A stretch of 64,000 nt of DNA from positions 23,670,311 through 23,734,310 of the forward strand of contig OY744609.1 in NCBI GenBank assembly GCA_963556255.1, in the 5' to 3' direction. Made by a program: the position numbers and the translations under genes. Below, piece by piece: positions 30,424 to 42,980 of the stretch (the stretch's first letter is position 1; the number at the start of each line of letters is the position of its first letter). A model generated the notes under the pieces. It ran no database searches. It was not told where the DNA came from and saw nothing but the letters and a program-made list of their open reading frames with translations. The stretch comes from Allolobophora icterica. Lineage: Eukaryota; Annelida; Clitellata; Crassiclitellata; Lumbricidae.

Positions 30424-31471
30424 TCTCATGCTAACACAAAGCCAATGCAATTATTTAAGCACAAGGATAATATGCTCATATATCATGTATTAGTTATGTC
30501 TATGGCTAAAGAAATGTTAAGACTCTAAGAACCGTGCGGATTATTTTGTCCTGCTCCAAGTAGACAGTCCGAACCCATAAGTCATCGCGCGTTTCGCGTA
30601 TCCAGAAAGGAGGCAGAGAGGGGGCGAGCGAGGAATTGACGGTGCAGGATTGAATGAATGAATGAATGAATGAATGAATGAATGAATGAATGAATGAATG
30701 AATGAGGACGGAGGGCGCGACCTGAGGGTAGAGGGATTTATTGAAATAGGTATGGATGGATCATGGATGGATGGATCAAAGAATGGATCGGAGGATGGAC
30801 TTAGAGGGATAAGGGAGGAATCGGAGGATGGAGGGATTGAGGGATGGATTGAACAAGGGAAAGAAACTGAACTCGAATGATGGAGATATGAAGGAATTGA
30901 TAGATATATTTAAGGATGGAGAAATTGGTGGATGAATTTAATTAGGAATGAATGGAGGGAATGAGTGATGGAGAGAGCGAGGGAGTGAGGAAGAGATCTA
31001 AGGATGGTGGACATGATCTCAGATCAAAGGAAGGAGATGCAAAAAAGCGGAAGTAGGAAAGCTCACTCCGGATCTGATCATCTCTGAATTAGAGCCACCT
31101 TTGTCACTTCAGCTGTCCGGCTTAGTTCATCTCCTCTTCCTCCACCCCCACTCCCATTTCTTTATGTCCTCATCCTACTTATCGTCCTCTTATTTCTCTT
31201 TCTTCGTCCGCCTCTAAATAGTAGTCTCATAATCCATGCTTCTCTTCTTCATTTACTTAACCGAAACCCTCTGTGTCCTTTCTCTTTCCCCAACCTCCTC
31301 CCTCCCTTAAGAGCGACACACCGGATGTCTTCTACGCTTGTCAGATGTGTAAAGTAGAAGACACCAAGAGCAAATAATGCTGTGACATGAGTCACATGAC
31401 GGTCAATTGTCTCAATGTCTCTAATATAGACAAAGACTACAGACAAAGCTCATTTCCTTACGATATTGTAT
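30424..31471. other. intronic sequence with GAAT and GGAT tracts
   Basis: 30650-30703 is (GAAT)n, grading into a degenerate GGATGGAGG-rich stretch to about 31000. 31120-31310 is CT-rich. No gene seen. Confidence 0.45.
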
Positions 31472-31479
31472 ACGTCTAC

Positions 31480-32027
31480 CAGTGATGGGCAATAGTTAAC
31501 TAAAAAGTTGCTAACTTTTAGTTTAACTAAATTTTTTTAGTTAAGGATGAAGTTTAACTAAAATAAAATAGTTTAGTTAAAACCATAGTTTAACTAAAAA
31601 AATTTAGTTGCTAACTAAAAAGTTTAACTAAAAAATCAGCAATATGCAACTATTTTTCCACAATGAATATTGAACACTGTCAACAAAAAAAGACATTTTA
31701 ACACTGCATGGTTTTAGCATGTTTTCAAATTCATACATTACTTACAGTACACATGTAGGCCTAACTGTATGCTAGAACAGTACACATTGCATAGTTTGAA
31801 GGTGAAATTGTCATTGACGCTTTGCATTATTACAGTTCACTTAATGTCTTTTATTGTGAAAATGTTTGTCGTAAAAAGTTGGAAAAAAGTTGGAAAAAGT
31901 TTAACTACTTTATTTTAGTTTAGTTAAATAATTTCCCAAATCAGTTGCCAACTTTAGTTAAACTATTTTATTTTAGTTGGAAAATAGTTTTAGTTTAACT
32001 AAAAAAATAGTTTAGTGCCCATCACTG
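31480..32027. mobile_element. hAT-type MITE, 548 bp, perfect 8-bp duplication
   Basis: Flanked by ACGTCTAC at 31472-31479 and 32028-32035. Ends CAGTGATGGGCAATAGTT and TTAGTGCCCATCACTG are inverted repeats. Both subterminal regions are crowded with TTTAGTTTAACTAAA words in both orientations, typical of transposase-binding sites in hAT elements. No ORF. Confidence 0.88.
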
Positions 32028-32044
32028 ACGTCTACAAACAAATA

Positions 32045-32210
32045 TATTCACAAATATACTTAGATGCATTCATGCATGCACTTGGATTCATTCATACATA
32101 TACTTAGATGCATGAATGCATATACTTAGATGCATTCATTGACATTCTTAGATGCATTCATGGACATTCTTAGATGCATTCATGCACATACTTATAATGC
32201 ATTCAGAAAC
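32045..32210. repeat. degenerate 22-25-bp tandem repeat (CTTAGATGCATTCATG)
   Basis: Six to seven units of ACATACTTAGATGCATTCATG-like sequence with substitutions such as GACATTC for CATAC. Begins just after the MITE's target duplication. Confidence 0.8.
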
Positions 32211-33185
32211 ACCGGTGAAAGAGAAAGAATTCCACGAACGCAGACATTAAACTACTGAGCAAAATCCTCATGTGACCGACTAATTGATTAAAGAGTCTAG
32301 AATAGCGCTAAAGAAACAAGCGGCCATCTTGGTTACATGTGCAGAGCACCAATAACCATCAAAGGCGGCTCAGGGTAATAATTTCTGCTCATATCTATCC
32401 ATAAATCGGCAATTGGAAATCTATTTACAGATTATACGTTGTGATGTTTCAATGTTAAGAAAATATAATCGGTGCCAAGTCCACGATGCAGGTTAGCAGC
32501 AATTCTCACCGCATGTCATTGCAGTAGGGAAAAACCTTTTAGTCGAGAAGGATAAATTATTTGCAGTTCTAATGAGGCTGAAATAACAAAAGTATCGATA
32601 TATGAGCCAATAACACAGATATAAATACATACGTAAATACATACACAGATGCAAGCTACATGTATATATATACTTAACGGCATACATACTTGCAGACATA
32701 CATACAGTGTAGCTACTACATTGATTACTGCATAATTGGAGCTTTATTATTAGTTCGTCGGGCGATTCGTAGAGGGCGCGATATTGTCTATTTGGTGGAA
32801 GCCAGAGTACAAGGAACTTCCGGGCCCAGCGGCTGCTGCCATGCTTCCTGTAATTCTGATGCTGCGGCGTCTAATGCGATGGCCGATTTATGTAGCTCCA
32901 GTTCCGAATAACGATGTCGACGTATTAAGTGGTTTCAAAGGCCCATTTGTTCTGCCCGTAGACTTCATCCAGGACAGAGCTGAGCGCCATTGCCTCCTCC
33001 TCCTCCTCCTCCTCCTCCTCCTCCTCCTTCTCCTCCTCCTTCGTCTGTGGCCGACATAGGGGAATTTATGGGCAAACGATAGCCATCAGCACAACGTCTT
33101 TTTAATCTAGACGATCCTCTCAACTTGATACTATCAATCAAGTAGTTCCAGCATAACATCTCATCTACAAATGACTGCGACAACG
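32211..33185. other. intronic sequence, no supported gene
   Basis: 32760-32980 is more GC-rich and open in several frames, but no domain, splice context or family was recognised. 32994-33040 is (CTC)n. Confidence 0.4.
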
Positions 33186-33285
33186 CTGTGTCTTTAATGC
33201 CAGTGCGGTGTCTTTAATGCCAGTGCGGTGTCTTTAATGCCAGTGCGGTGTCTTTAATGCCAGTGCGGGGTCTTTAATGCCACGT
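33186..33285. repeat. 20-bp tandem repeat TGTCTTTAATGCCAGTGCGG, five units
   Basis: Five contiguous copies, the first four nearly exact, the last changing to GGTCTTTAATGCCACGTCC. Confidence 0.93.
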
Positions 33286-33404
33286 CCGTTTGACGTCGTC
33301 ATCACAGCGAAGGCAATTAATCGGAAATGTCACGGACGAAATGCGCTGTTCAAGTCAATTCGATCGTAAAATGCGCACTCTGATTGGCTTCAGTTATTAC
33401 TACT

Positions 33405-33700
33405 GTGAGTGAGCGGATGGGTTGGTGGGTTTTGGGTTCAATGGGCGAGTGAATTGGATGAGTTTTGGGCGAGTGAATGTGTGAGTGAGTGCGTGAGTGA
33501 GTGAATGGGTATAAGTGGGTGAATGGATTGGATGAGTTTTGGGTGAGTGCGTGAGTGAGCGAGTGAATGAGTCAGTGAGCGAGCGAGTTGGTGAGTGGGT
33601 GAGCGAGCGAGCGAGCGAGTGAATGAGTAGGTGTATCGGGTTGGATGCGTGGGTGGATGAGTGGTAGGTTGTTTCCAATAGTTGGGTGGGCGAGCAAGTT
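33405..33700. repeat. degenerate GAGT/GAGC repeat tract
   Basis: GAGTGAGTG, GCGAGCGAG and GGGTGAGTG words over about 300 bp. The threonine/serine/histidine-rich ORF opposite is a product of this repeat. Confidence 0.8.
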
Positions 33701-34078
33701 AAAGTGATATACTCACTTAAAGTTGTTAGAGAGCCCTGTTCACTACGCATTTTTCAGAGGTCCTTAAGCAGTGCTCTAGAAATTTTCAGATGCTTTTATA
33801 CAAAATGGACATACTTGTAAACGTTATGAATATAGTGAAAATGGACAAAGATTGGAACATCTCTTAGAATGCATCAGAAGAACAATAGATCATTTGTCAG
33901 TTGATTCAGTTGTAATTGGCATCTGAAGGGATGATTCAATCAGTTCCGGTTTGGGTTGTTCATTAATTCTTTTGTTCAAACTGTGCCGAGTCAGCAGCGA
34001 TGGGACATCTGATTTCTATGTAGGCCAGCGTTCGAATAAATCATCACAACCACAGGAATTGACTAGAGAACAACAACA

Positions 34079-34113
34079 AGATCAGAGAGAAAGAGAGAGA
34101 GCAAGAGAGAGAG

Positions 34114-34196
<83 letters not shown>
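34079..34196. repeat. (GA)n array
   Basis: About 115 bp of GA with a few C interruptions at its start. 34300-34640 stays purine-rich without a clear unit. Confidence 0.95.
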
Positions 34197-34199
<3 letters not shown>

Positions 34200-34203
<4 letters not shown>

Positions 34204-37200
34204 GTGAGCCGAGTGGTGAGAAGAAAGACGAGCCACGGATCGAGCGTTTAATGAAAAAATTAAACACGTGATGTACGGATGAGACAGGAGGAGGACGTAC
34301 GAGAGAATTCGTTGGGGAGGGAGAGGAAGGCGACCGAGAAAGAGAGACAGTGACAAGAGTAGAGGGAGGAGATGCATAGGAGGGAAGAGCAGGGCATGAA
34401 GGCAGAGTTAAAAGAGTCGATGGAGGGGTAGGCACGTACAAGACATGGAGATTGTATAAGAAAAACACGACCTCCAAGGACAGAAGAAGATAGAGCGCGA
34501 AAGAGACAATCTTAGAGCCAGAGAGAAACAGACAAACAGACGGAGAGATAGGGAAAGAGAGAGAGAGAAATAAAGAGCAGAACGAAAGAAGTCGGAGAAA
34601 GAGCAATAGAACGGCAGACAACCAACAAGATACAGAGCGCGATAGCGGGAGCGATGGGCTGAATGATGAAGAGAGACGGTGGGTGGGTGGGTGGCAGGTG
34701 GGTGGGGTGAATGCTACAAATGCACGGGCACTTGTGTTTACCACAGTCCTAGTGTGTTTTTCCTTCGGCTTTGCGAATCCGATTCAGGCAATTCTCTTGG
34801 TCGCGTCTCAGCCGACGTCCGCCAAACACGATCGCCTTATCGGCTTTTAATCAGCTTCTTACTTGTTACGAATGGAATGGGGAAGGAGGGATCGAACAGA
34901 ATAAGCTAACAGTAAGGCAGACTGAAGAAGACAGGGGGAAGACAATGGAAAGCAGGATACGGTAGGGAGAAGGCAGCGAAAAAGCTGGATGAAGCGGGCT
35001 GGGTCGGGGTACGTTGGAGGAAGGCAAAGAGAAGGAATTCATGAAAAGCGCCTTAAATAAACAGAATGCAATACTTTAGAGAACATGCAGTACAGAGAAC
35101 AACATCAGGGAGCAGTAACACTAAACACTTCTACCTGGCTATAATTGACCAGAATGAATAAGCGACAGAAGTCACATCTTCTGTAAAGTTTTCTTACATT
35201 TATGTCTGTCTTTAACAGACACTGTGGCCTTCAGCTGCAGGATCAGCGCAGGAGGAACGAGTAATTAACACGCAGGCTGACCAATGCACTGGTTTTAAAC
35301 TGCGATAGGACACGATATGCAAAGATACATCGCATTACGCCGAAACCAAGCAAATTAAGTCGCTAGCACACGTGTCGGCCTTAAACAACAAAGGTCAAAG
35401 CGCACTGTCTGGTCGGTCGCGGTAGGAAGCAAATACAGGACCCAATGACCGGAAGCATGGGGATAATGTATTCGATCGGAGGTTGTCCGACCCCATGAGA
35501 GAAGATCCGTTCCCTCGCAAATTGCATCGTGCTGCGCAGCATCCAATTTTGAACCGGACTTAATAACAGCATGCTCTTCTGCGCGCGAACAATACTCATA
35601 ATAATTATAGGCGGACACTCCACGACGCTGACTCTGGCCGTCGGCGGTTTTTGCAAGACACCCGCCGCTGTCTTCACCAACGGAGATCGTCCGCATTACC
35701 TGAAACCCCACTGCGATGAGAAATTGAGCCGAGGTGTGAGCGACCTACACCGTCACAAGATGGCGCCAAAGCCTTCCGTTGCTATAGAAACAGAAAGCGT
35801 CTCGTGTGACGTATAGGAAAACAACAAGAACGAGACCAAATTGACGCCCGTGGATTACATATTTATCTACGGATTCTACATTCGATGACGTTTCCGCAAG
35901 CAAGCAAATCAAAACAGCGCCATCTATATTTGGGGCCGGGAAGCGATATTCGCCGCTGATTTGGCTGGACTCGACTAAAGGTGCATTTGTAACGCATCGT
36001 CGGAGATCGTTAACTGTGGCCTACGGCGAGGAACAGATTCCGCAGTGATTAGAGTTAAGGGTTACAGTGCAACGATGCGTTCCTTAGCGTTATAGCCACA
36101 GGAGTATCTACCTTAGGCAGACAGTGTTTTCATCGCCGTGAAAACAGTTCGGATGCAATTAATGACACGCAGAGATGCAGGGACAAAACAACAAGGAACG
36201 TGGAAAGTTAAATCAATCGGAGACATGAACAGATTGATATCGCAGAGGGATCGTGATGTGCAGGTGGAAGGGACATCTGACTGATTCAGGCCATACACGG
36301 TGAAGATCTAGGCCTTACCCCGAACTCAGCCCTCCTGCCAATGCCATTACCATCATATTATATCACGCTATTAGTACTGCTATAAACCACCCGAAAGTGC
36401 GGTAGATATTCTAGATGCCATGATGCCATTTATATGATGCTCTTGTGCACTTAGAGATGCATGGTCTTTGGCTTCTCTACCGTTTAATTAAATAACAATT
36501 TAGTTGGTCACGTGAGGATTTTAGCAGATGGATTTAGTTCTTTAGGTTTTCTAAAGTGACTTAGTATTTGCGTTTGTCGAGTTATTTCTGTATTTTGCGG
36601 TTCTGTGTGTTCTGGATGATAGTGTTCGGTGGACGCTTGTTATCGAAAGTCTCGTGAGGCATCGGTGGACTCAAATGCGCTGTGAGGGGCTTAAGATTAC
36701 TACTAGCTGTACAGTGTCAAGTGCATGAGTGTTTGCAAGCGCGTACGTATGTTTGCCTATGTTTATGTCTAGATCTTGAAAGACGCCGTTCGATACCCGC
36801 AAGCTCCCAATAGGTCGATTCAGCCTTCCACTTCCTAGGGGCAGCTGTAAAATGAGCTGACGCCTAACGTGCTGCCAAAACGTATCCTACGTTCGTTCTA
36901 TAAGATCTTGATCATTGTAGTAACTGTCTTGTGTTTTAATGTTACTTACTGTGGTTTATCAGTGAGCTTGTCAATCAACACTTACATTACATTTACATTT
37001 ACAGCACGAATAAATATCATATGTAGCCATGTATATATGTGTATTTAAGTATATATTTACATATGTACGTATGTATATTGTGTATGCATGTATACGTATA
37101 CATGCCCGTATGTCATTTTTAGGTGTGTGCGTGTGTTTATGTGTGTACGTATGTGTGTAGTTATCAATTTAAGAACCAGCAGAGACACGCCACACAAAAC

Positions 37201-37435
37201 ACCTGAAAGGCTACAGCCGGAGATAAGCTGTGAACCCTTTCCGCATCAGCCGAAGAGTGGTAGTGAATATATAAATAATTAGCCTCTTACTGTGGTAGTT
37301 GGACGGGTCTTCCGCGGCTGTTTCGGAACCGGAAGAAGAGACGGAGTATCTGTTCTGTTCGCGGTTATTCAGTCGTTTGTTTGGCCGAACCTTAGCCGCA
37401 CCTGCAATAAAGAACAATGCACATTCTATTCAGCA
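34200..37435. other. long intronic stretch, no supported gene
   Basis: 35380-35820 is GC- and CpG-richer than its surroundings and has overlapping open frames on both strands without recognisable domains. It might be a regulatory island or an old gene fragment. AAGCGCCTTAAATAAAC at 35045 is a retroposon-tail motif. The remainder is unremarkable. Confidence 0.35.
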
Positions 37436-37439
37436 GAGA

Positions 37440-38005
37440 TAGGCTAAGGTGGTAAATGATAGAGGTATGTCGTCAGTTATTCAGAAGCGGTAGGCTCAGT
37501 GTCCGATTTGTCGAGTGGGTGTCGGCGGGGTTGAACCCCCACCTTCTTATCTTTGAACCTCCTCCTTCTAGCCTTTGGCCGATCCTTTCGGAGGGTGGTC
37601 GGTTTGACCCTCTCAAATTCATTACTCACAGTCCTACACAAAACGACTCTATTATGACCAATCGCAAGCAAGTTTTCCAATTGGGACACAGTGTATTTCA
37701 TCTTTCAGTGCAATTTAGTCACGTCTCACGCGTAAGTGTACAATTTGTTGTTCATATTAGTAATTCAGCTAAAACTGCGACTGAAAACTTTTAATTTTTA
37801 ATTTTAAAATTTGTTTCCTGTTGGTCATTGCAGAATCTTTACGTATTATGGAAGTTAATTAATTTCCTTTAAAAAATAACGAATAAAAAAATTAATTGCG
37901 GCTTAGCAAATTTTTATTACTTATATAGATTTCCGACCCCCTGCTTCTTTTTGACAAATCGGACGCTGGGTAGGCTATGGTGGTAAATGATAGAGGTATG
38001 TCGTC
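37440..38005. repeat. 35-bp direct repeat (37440-37474 and 37971-38005)
   Basis: TAGGCTAAGGTGGTAAATGA followed by TAGAGGTATGTCGTC occurs at both positions with one difference (A/T). Removing the MITE between them leaves the copies 51 bp apart. Confidence 0.9.
37497..37968. mobile_element. hAT-type MITE, 472 bp, perfect 8-bp duplication
   Basis: Flanked by GGTAGGCT at 37489-37496 and 37969-37976. Ends CAGTGTCCGATTTGTC and GACAAATCGGACGCTG pair with one mismatch in 16. Subterminal GGGGTTGAACCCCC hairpins are similar in layout to those of the 352-713 element (GGGGTTCAACCCC), so the two may be relatives. No ORF. Confidence 0.88.
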
Positions 38006-38334
38006 TTGTATGTGGTCAGTATTGCGCCAAATAATTTCGTTTTGACAACCTGTGTGTATGTACGTATGCGCGCATTACAAGAAAGGTTAATTGCTTATTC
38101 ATGTACTAACTTACTTGCCAACTTACTTCTTACTTGCCCTTTTTATATGTGCAGACGTGTATATATAAAGTAAGATAACTAAGTCAATTTAAGACAAACC
38201 CTAATTGTATCGAAGGGAGGAATGGAAAAGGATGAAAGGAAAGGGCGCCTGGAGATCGCGGAGGAAGTCGGCGTCTAGATTCCGTTGTTTGTGGCGCGTT
38301 TCATCCTTCAAGTAGGCTCTATATATATGTAGAG

Positions 38335-38440
38335 AGAGAGAGACAGACAGACAGACAGAGACAGACAGACAGACAGACAGACAGAGAGTCAGAGACAGAC
38401 AGACAGACAGAGACAGACAGACAAGCAGAGACAGACAGAG
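38335..38440. repeat. (GACA)n tract
   Basis: GAGA then GACA units over about 105 bp, within the first intron near exon 1. Confidence 0.93.
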
Positions 38441-38620
38441 AGCATACAATTATCTCTGCATACGGTAGGCTACGATAGCCTCAATCAGACACGAATTTCA
38501 CTGATAGAAACCTATATTTATGTGAATGATTAGACATTTCTTCTAAGACTAAATAATGACGGAATGTTAAGCTATAATATATGGCGATGAAGTCAATAGA
38601 ATAAGGATCAGTCCTCCTAC

Positions 38621-38711
38621 CTTTGGCGCCGACTCCTCGGTTGATTACAGCGAAGCAGAACAAGAACAGCCATATCCAGCAAAAGTGCGTCTGCACCTGA
38701 CGAACTTGCAT
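38621..38711 (-). CDS. nAChR-like subunit, exon 1: start codon and signal peptide
   Basis: The ATG at 38711-38709 opens 30 codons plus one base, ending AAAG before donor GTAGGA (38620-38615). The peptide MQVRQVQTHFCWIWLFLFCF has a polar start and a hydrophobic core (FCWIWLFLFCFAVI), then NRGVGAK, a typical secretory signal. An in-frame TAG lies 13 codons upstream on the minus strand, so this is the first in-frame Met. The phase-1 donor matches exon 2, which begins with the two bases needed. The link to exon 2 across 10 kb is inferred from phase, order and the need for a signal peptide; no transcript is available. Confidence 0.75.
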
Positions 38712-41370
38712 CTCCGAACTGATGGCAAACGTCCGTATCCTCGGCTACTTCAGCATCCCTCCCCTACAAGCAGCATCAACAGCAGCAGCAGCAGTTAGCG
38801 TCTGAATGCATTTCGTTCGTTACGGCATAGCCACTTTCTGGAAAGCCTGACGACAGTGTGTGTGGTTGTCTCAACCGGCGGCTGAAGGCGCGCTGGAGTG
38901 GTTTGCTGACTACACAGTGAAACCCTTCGCAGTACACGAAACATTGCCAATCCAATCCGACAGATGGAGGCTATTTTAGTTTACGACGGTATAAATTCGC
39001 TATTTTCCCATCGCCAATTACTGTTGCACTTGACGAATGATTGGGTTGCCTGCACTTGGCGATAATTAGAATACGACTAAAAAACGAACGTTGAGTACAG
39101 AATTCTAATCAGAAACTGAAAAGAATTCTTCTTTAGCGCTAAGCTATGATTAAATCTTTACGCGTAGGCCCTAATCAATTTCCATTTTACTTGCTTAATG
39201 CGTGAACAATGTTTACCAGTTTGATGCAACAATTGCAGTTCCAAAGATTAGCTCAAAAAGAGAATGTTTCGTTGAAGACAATCGTTGTTAAAACAAAGAA
39301 CAAGAGAAGCCGAGTGATTAATTGGCCGAAAGATCGGCTAATCAGCTTACACTATTAAATATTCAGATAAGTGACCTCTGGGAACTTCTCTGTTCCGAAC
39401 ATCTAAAAGCCTAGAACATTTGGCGAAGTCGAAAGCATAACTTTCCGCTATCTAAGTCGTTTCGGACTTTATCCGAAACGGTAATGACAATTTCTCACTC
39501 GACCGTCACTTCTTATTCAGCCGCAAATCCCTCCCTCCCTCCCTCCCTCCCTCCCTCCCTCCCTCCCTCCCTCCCTCCCTCCCTCCCTCCCTCCCTCCCT
39601 CCCTCCCTCCCTCCCTCCCTGCAGCATAGGTCCATCGAACCATTCGTTTAAGATATCTAAATCTCCTTCTGTCGCTGGACAAGACTAGTAATATAGGACC
39701 TAGACCTCGATTAAGAAGCTCAGCTTTCGCACCAGCTTACCGGATATTAGGAACTGACTACCGGAAGCTACGTGGTCCAAAATGTTCTTACTTACTACCA
39801 AGACGACCAAGATAAAAGACTTAAGTCGGCCATAACTGAAGATGCAGGTTATTCCATGAGGGATCATAGCGAGTACCGTTTGAGGTTCATAAGACTACGG
39901 CGAATAATTCACTTTGTAATAATTCTCCATCAATCGCAGTATTTGACTGTTTTCTGGGTTTTTTCACTATTTTTTCACTAAAAAGTGAACCAATAATAAG
40001 ATGGCAATAGCATCTATATCCGCCATCTTGCGTAGAAAACTTAATATTTGTCAAGGCTTTAGAAGATCTTACGTACAACCACATGGATCCACATTTTACG
40101 ACAACCACTTTGTTGTTTCCTCTTTTCTCTACAAACTGGAAATGATTCAAAATCCTTAGTCGTTGTGTTTGTCATAGGAATGCATAGGCAAGCCGGAAAT
40201 GAATATCTCTCTCTCTTCTCTCTCTCTTTCTCTCTTCCTCTCTCTCTCTCTCTCTCTCCCTCTCCCTCTCCCTCTCCCTCTCTCTCTTTCCGTCTGTAAC
40301 GGCCACGGTGATGCTAAGTCACATAAGGAGTGCTGTGGACAGAAGGCTAAGACGAGGGTAGGTAGGATTTAGACCTTGACGATCCTGCTGCGAGCAAATA
40401 TTCACTCTCAGACAGACAACCGAAATGTTTTAAATGTGGAAAACACATGTATTGTTCAAGATCTGGATTTCTTAAGGCAGAGAGACACAGACAGACAGAC
40501 AGACAGAGACAGAGAGAAAAAGAGATGCTGAGGGTAGAGGATTGTTTGCATCTGCGTAGCACGAAAAACTATTGAGAAACACCGATATTTCGGGAAGGGT
40601 AATGGGCAGACAAACTCCAGCCATTAAATCAACAGCACAGAACCAGGTAAAGAAACACACCGACAAACAAGCAGGCAGACTGACAAATAGGTAGGCAGAC
40701 AGATATGCGGAGTATAGGCTGAGAGGAATAGACGGCCACACAGACTGCAGCTGACACACGGCTAAATTCTCGAACTTGTAGCTAGAAAGAATAGAACATC
40801 ATCTGAGCGTCATTTTAAAGTCACATTTGAAACATTTTTTTTTATCTAGAAATAACAGATGAGAAACTTTAGCGAATGTCTGCGTTCGTTGGAGAAGAAA
40901 TGCAGTTGATTGAGTTGTTATACAAATGCTCGGTTGTCCACAACATGTAATGCAATGCTGCTAAATTTACGTTGCGCATTTTGTCCCCTTGCAAAATCAC
41001 CTGAGTCGTTGTTTGGTTCATTATCAACTGGTTTTCAGTTGGTCTGATAACCAACTTGAATTAGTAGATCACGCTAAATACGAGTTTTGATTGACAAACA
41101 TAGGGTTGGAATCTGTTACATTTCAGAATATAAGTCCAGTGTATACAATTTCTATATTAATCTAATTTATACTGTGCTGTATTGTCTTACATCAGATTAC
41201 ACTCCAGTGGGACTTGCATTGTTATTTGTTGCGTTGCGTTCTCTTGTGTCGTAAATTGTACAATACAATATATGTATATACACACACAATAAAACTGTAT
41301 TTGATGCTGACCCTCCTCTAAAGTTCAGAAATTCACACAACCATACGACAGAACATCGATGGCGCTGAGT
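38712..41370. other. upstream region of the receptor gene; no other gene seen
   Basis: Should hold the 5' UTR and promoter of the receptor gene. CAGCAGCAGCAGCAG lies at 38778-38795, (CCCT)n at 39530-39620, and CT-rich repeat at 40203-40290. No TATA or core element could be assigned with confidence. No supported ORF. Confidence 0.4.
39530..39620. repeat. (CCCT)n array
   Basis: About 22 uninterrupted CCCT units, with strong strand asymmetry. Confidence 0.97.
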
Positions 41371-41375
41371 AACTG

Positions 41376-41475
41376 TGAGTGAAGTTGCTTTGGGTCCCTA
41401 CACAGTAACTGCCTCGGGCGAGGCTCTAACCTGTATACTCTCCGCGTAACAGGCAGAGTTTCCCCCAAACCACTC
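41376..41475 (-). mobile_element. tRNA-derived SINE head (Leu/Ser-like)
   Basis: The minus strand has GGCCGAGTGGTTTGGGGGAA (box A of type II tRNAs) and GGTTAGAGCCTCG, a weak box B. The stems are incomplete, so it is a SINE or tRNA pseudogene. Confidence 0.45.
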
Positions 41476-41603
41476 GGCCAATTATGTGGTATAGTATTGT
41501 ATTGTACTATATTGCATTGTCATTTAGTGTCTTGTCTTGTGTCGTATTATGTGGTCTTGTATTGTACTGTTCAATGCTCTATTGTATTTTATTATATGAT
41601 ATT

Positions 41604-42980
41604 AGCCAGGGTATCTTCAGTCTTTTATTTCTTATTATTCGCGGATGATACTAATATTGTTTACTCTAATCCCTCCAGTGTGGCCCTTATGGAAACGGTT
41701 AACCAAGAACTGGTTAAAGTTAATAGCTGGTTTACTGCCAACAAACTTACTCTAAATACTGATAAAACCAACTTTATCATATTTAAGTCTCATAGAAAGA
41801 TTAAGCCAATAAAGTGGTCACTGTCACTAAATGACACTCCTATAACACAAGTGGACTCCACTAAATTCTTGGGAATATTCATTGATCAACACCTCACCTG
41901 GAAAACGCATATCGACTATATTTCCAAAAAAATAGCTAAAAATATTGGCATTATATCCAGAATTGCATATCTACTACCAAGAGAAATAAAAATGAATTTA
42001 TATTACACGCTAATCTACCCCTATCTAAACTACTGCAACTTCATATGGACCACTAATTATCAGTCACGATTACAAAAATTGATAATTCTGCAGAAAAAAG
42101 CCATTAAAATGATCCAGGGAGCAAAAAGAGATGCCCATTCGGAACCACTCTTTAAAGATTTAAAAATACTGAACATTAATCAAATAAAAATTTATCAAAT
42201 CGCGGACCTCCTTTACCGCTTTGAGCATAAGTTATTACCCGCTTCATTCTTCGATTACTTCTCTACAGCTTCATCGATACATGACCACAATACTAGAGGA
42301 GCGTCATTATACAGACCCATTAAGACACGCACCAACCTCAGACGATTCAGTATCAAGTCTACTGGACCGCAGGTCTGGAATTTGGTCCCGTTAGAAATAC
42401 GGTCTATTAGAAATAGACATCAGTTTAAGAAACGAATGAGAGATTATATCTTGAATAAGTGAGGGTGTGGTAAAATAACGACCAAAGCAGGTGATATGGT
42501 CGGTCGGGTCCGGGGGCGGAGCAGCACTAGAGCCTCGCACAAGAGTGCAGTATTTAAGTTTCATTAGTTAAGGATAGTTAAGACCATTTCTTATTATTTA
42601 CCCTGGTTTACAAGATTTGGGCCATAATCCTTACAAAATTACCAATGGAAAACGAACCTGAGAGGATCCACAACTAAATAGCCATCCAGACTTAGGTTAA
42701 TTGAACTAATAGGGTATCCCCGGCTAGCGGGACTTACATCCCTTTGGGGATGCCCATTGCTTCAGATGCCAATCACTAAGTGAAATGACATAATTATAAG
42801 CTTCTCGGTCTCTTGCTAATGGGCAGAATAAAAAAAATCTACAGATATAAATAACATCTCTTTTTTCCAGATCTGAATCTAACCTACTATTCCTATAACA
42901 TGTGTAATTGAATTCTAATTAACTCTGTTACTGGATTGTCATTTGATGCAATAAACACATTGATTGATTGATTGATTGAT
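41604..42980 (+). mobile_element. 5'-truncated LINE (CR1/L2/jockey group) with 7-bp duplication
   Basis: The insertion starts in the reverse transcriptase gene and ends in AATAAACACATTGATTGATT, a (TTGA)n tail. TGATATT is found at 41597-41603 and 42981-42987, a likely target duplication, which gives both edges. The 3' UTR is about 500 bp. 5' truncation is normal for LINE insertions. Confidence 0.85.
41605..42462 (+). pseudogene. LINE reverse transcriptase, C-terminal half
   Basis: Open for 285 residues to a TGA stop, starting just before the catalytic FADDTNIV box, then VNSWFTANKLTLNTDKT, TKFLGIFIDQHLTWKTHI and the thumb and C-terminal domain ending GPQVWNLVPLEIRS. The upstream fingers and palm motifs and the endonuclease are absent, so it cannot act alone. 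The intact frame suggests the insertion is young. The start of the host frame upstream (41497) is chance. Confidence 0.88.

Noticed and set aside
32690..33059. GC-richer open frames near 32.8 kb
   Set aside because: No motif, splice sites or family resemblance could be found.
33186..33285. CRISPR-like array
   Set aside because: Units are directly contiguous without spacers, and the DNA is eukaryotic.
35355..35816. Open frames on both strands in the CpG-richer segment
   Set aside because: Equal openness on both strands and no domain; reported only as a possible regulatory island.
41497..41604. N-terminal 36 codons of the LINE open frame
   Set aside because: They belong to target DNA upstream of the LINE insertion point marked by the TGATATT duplication.
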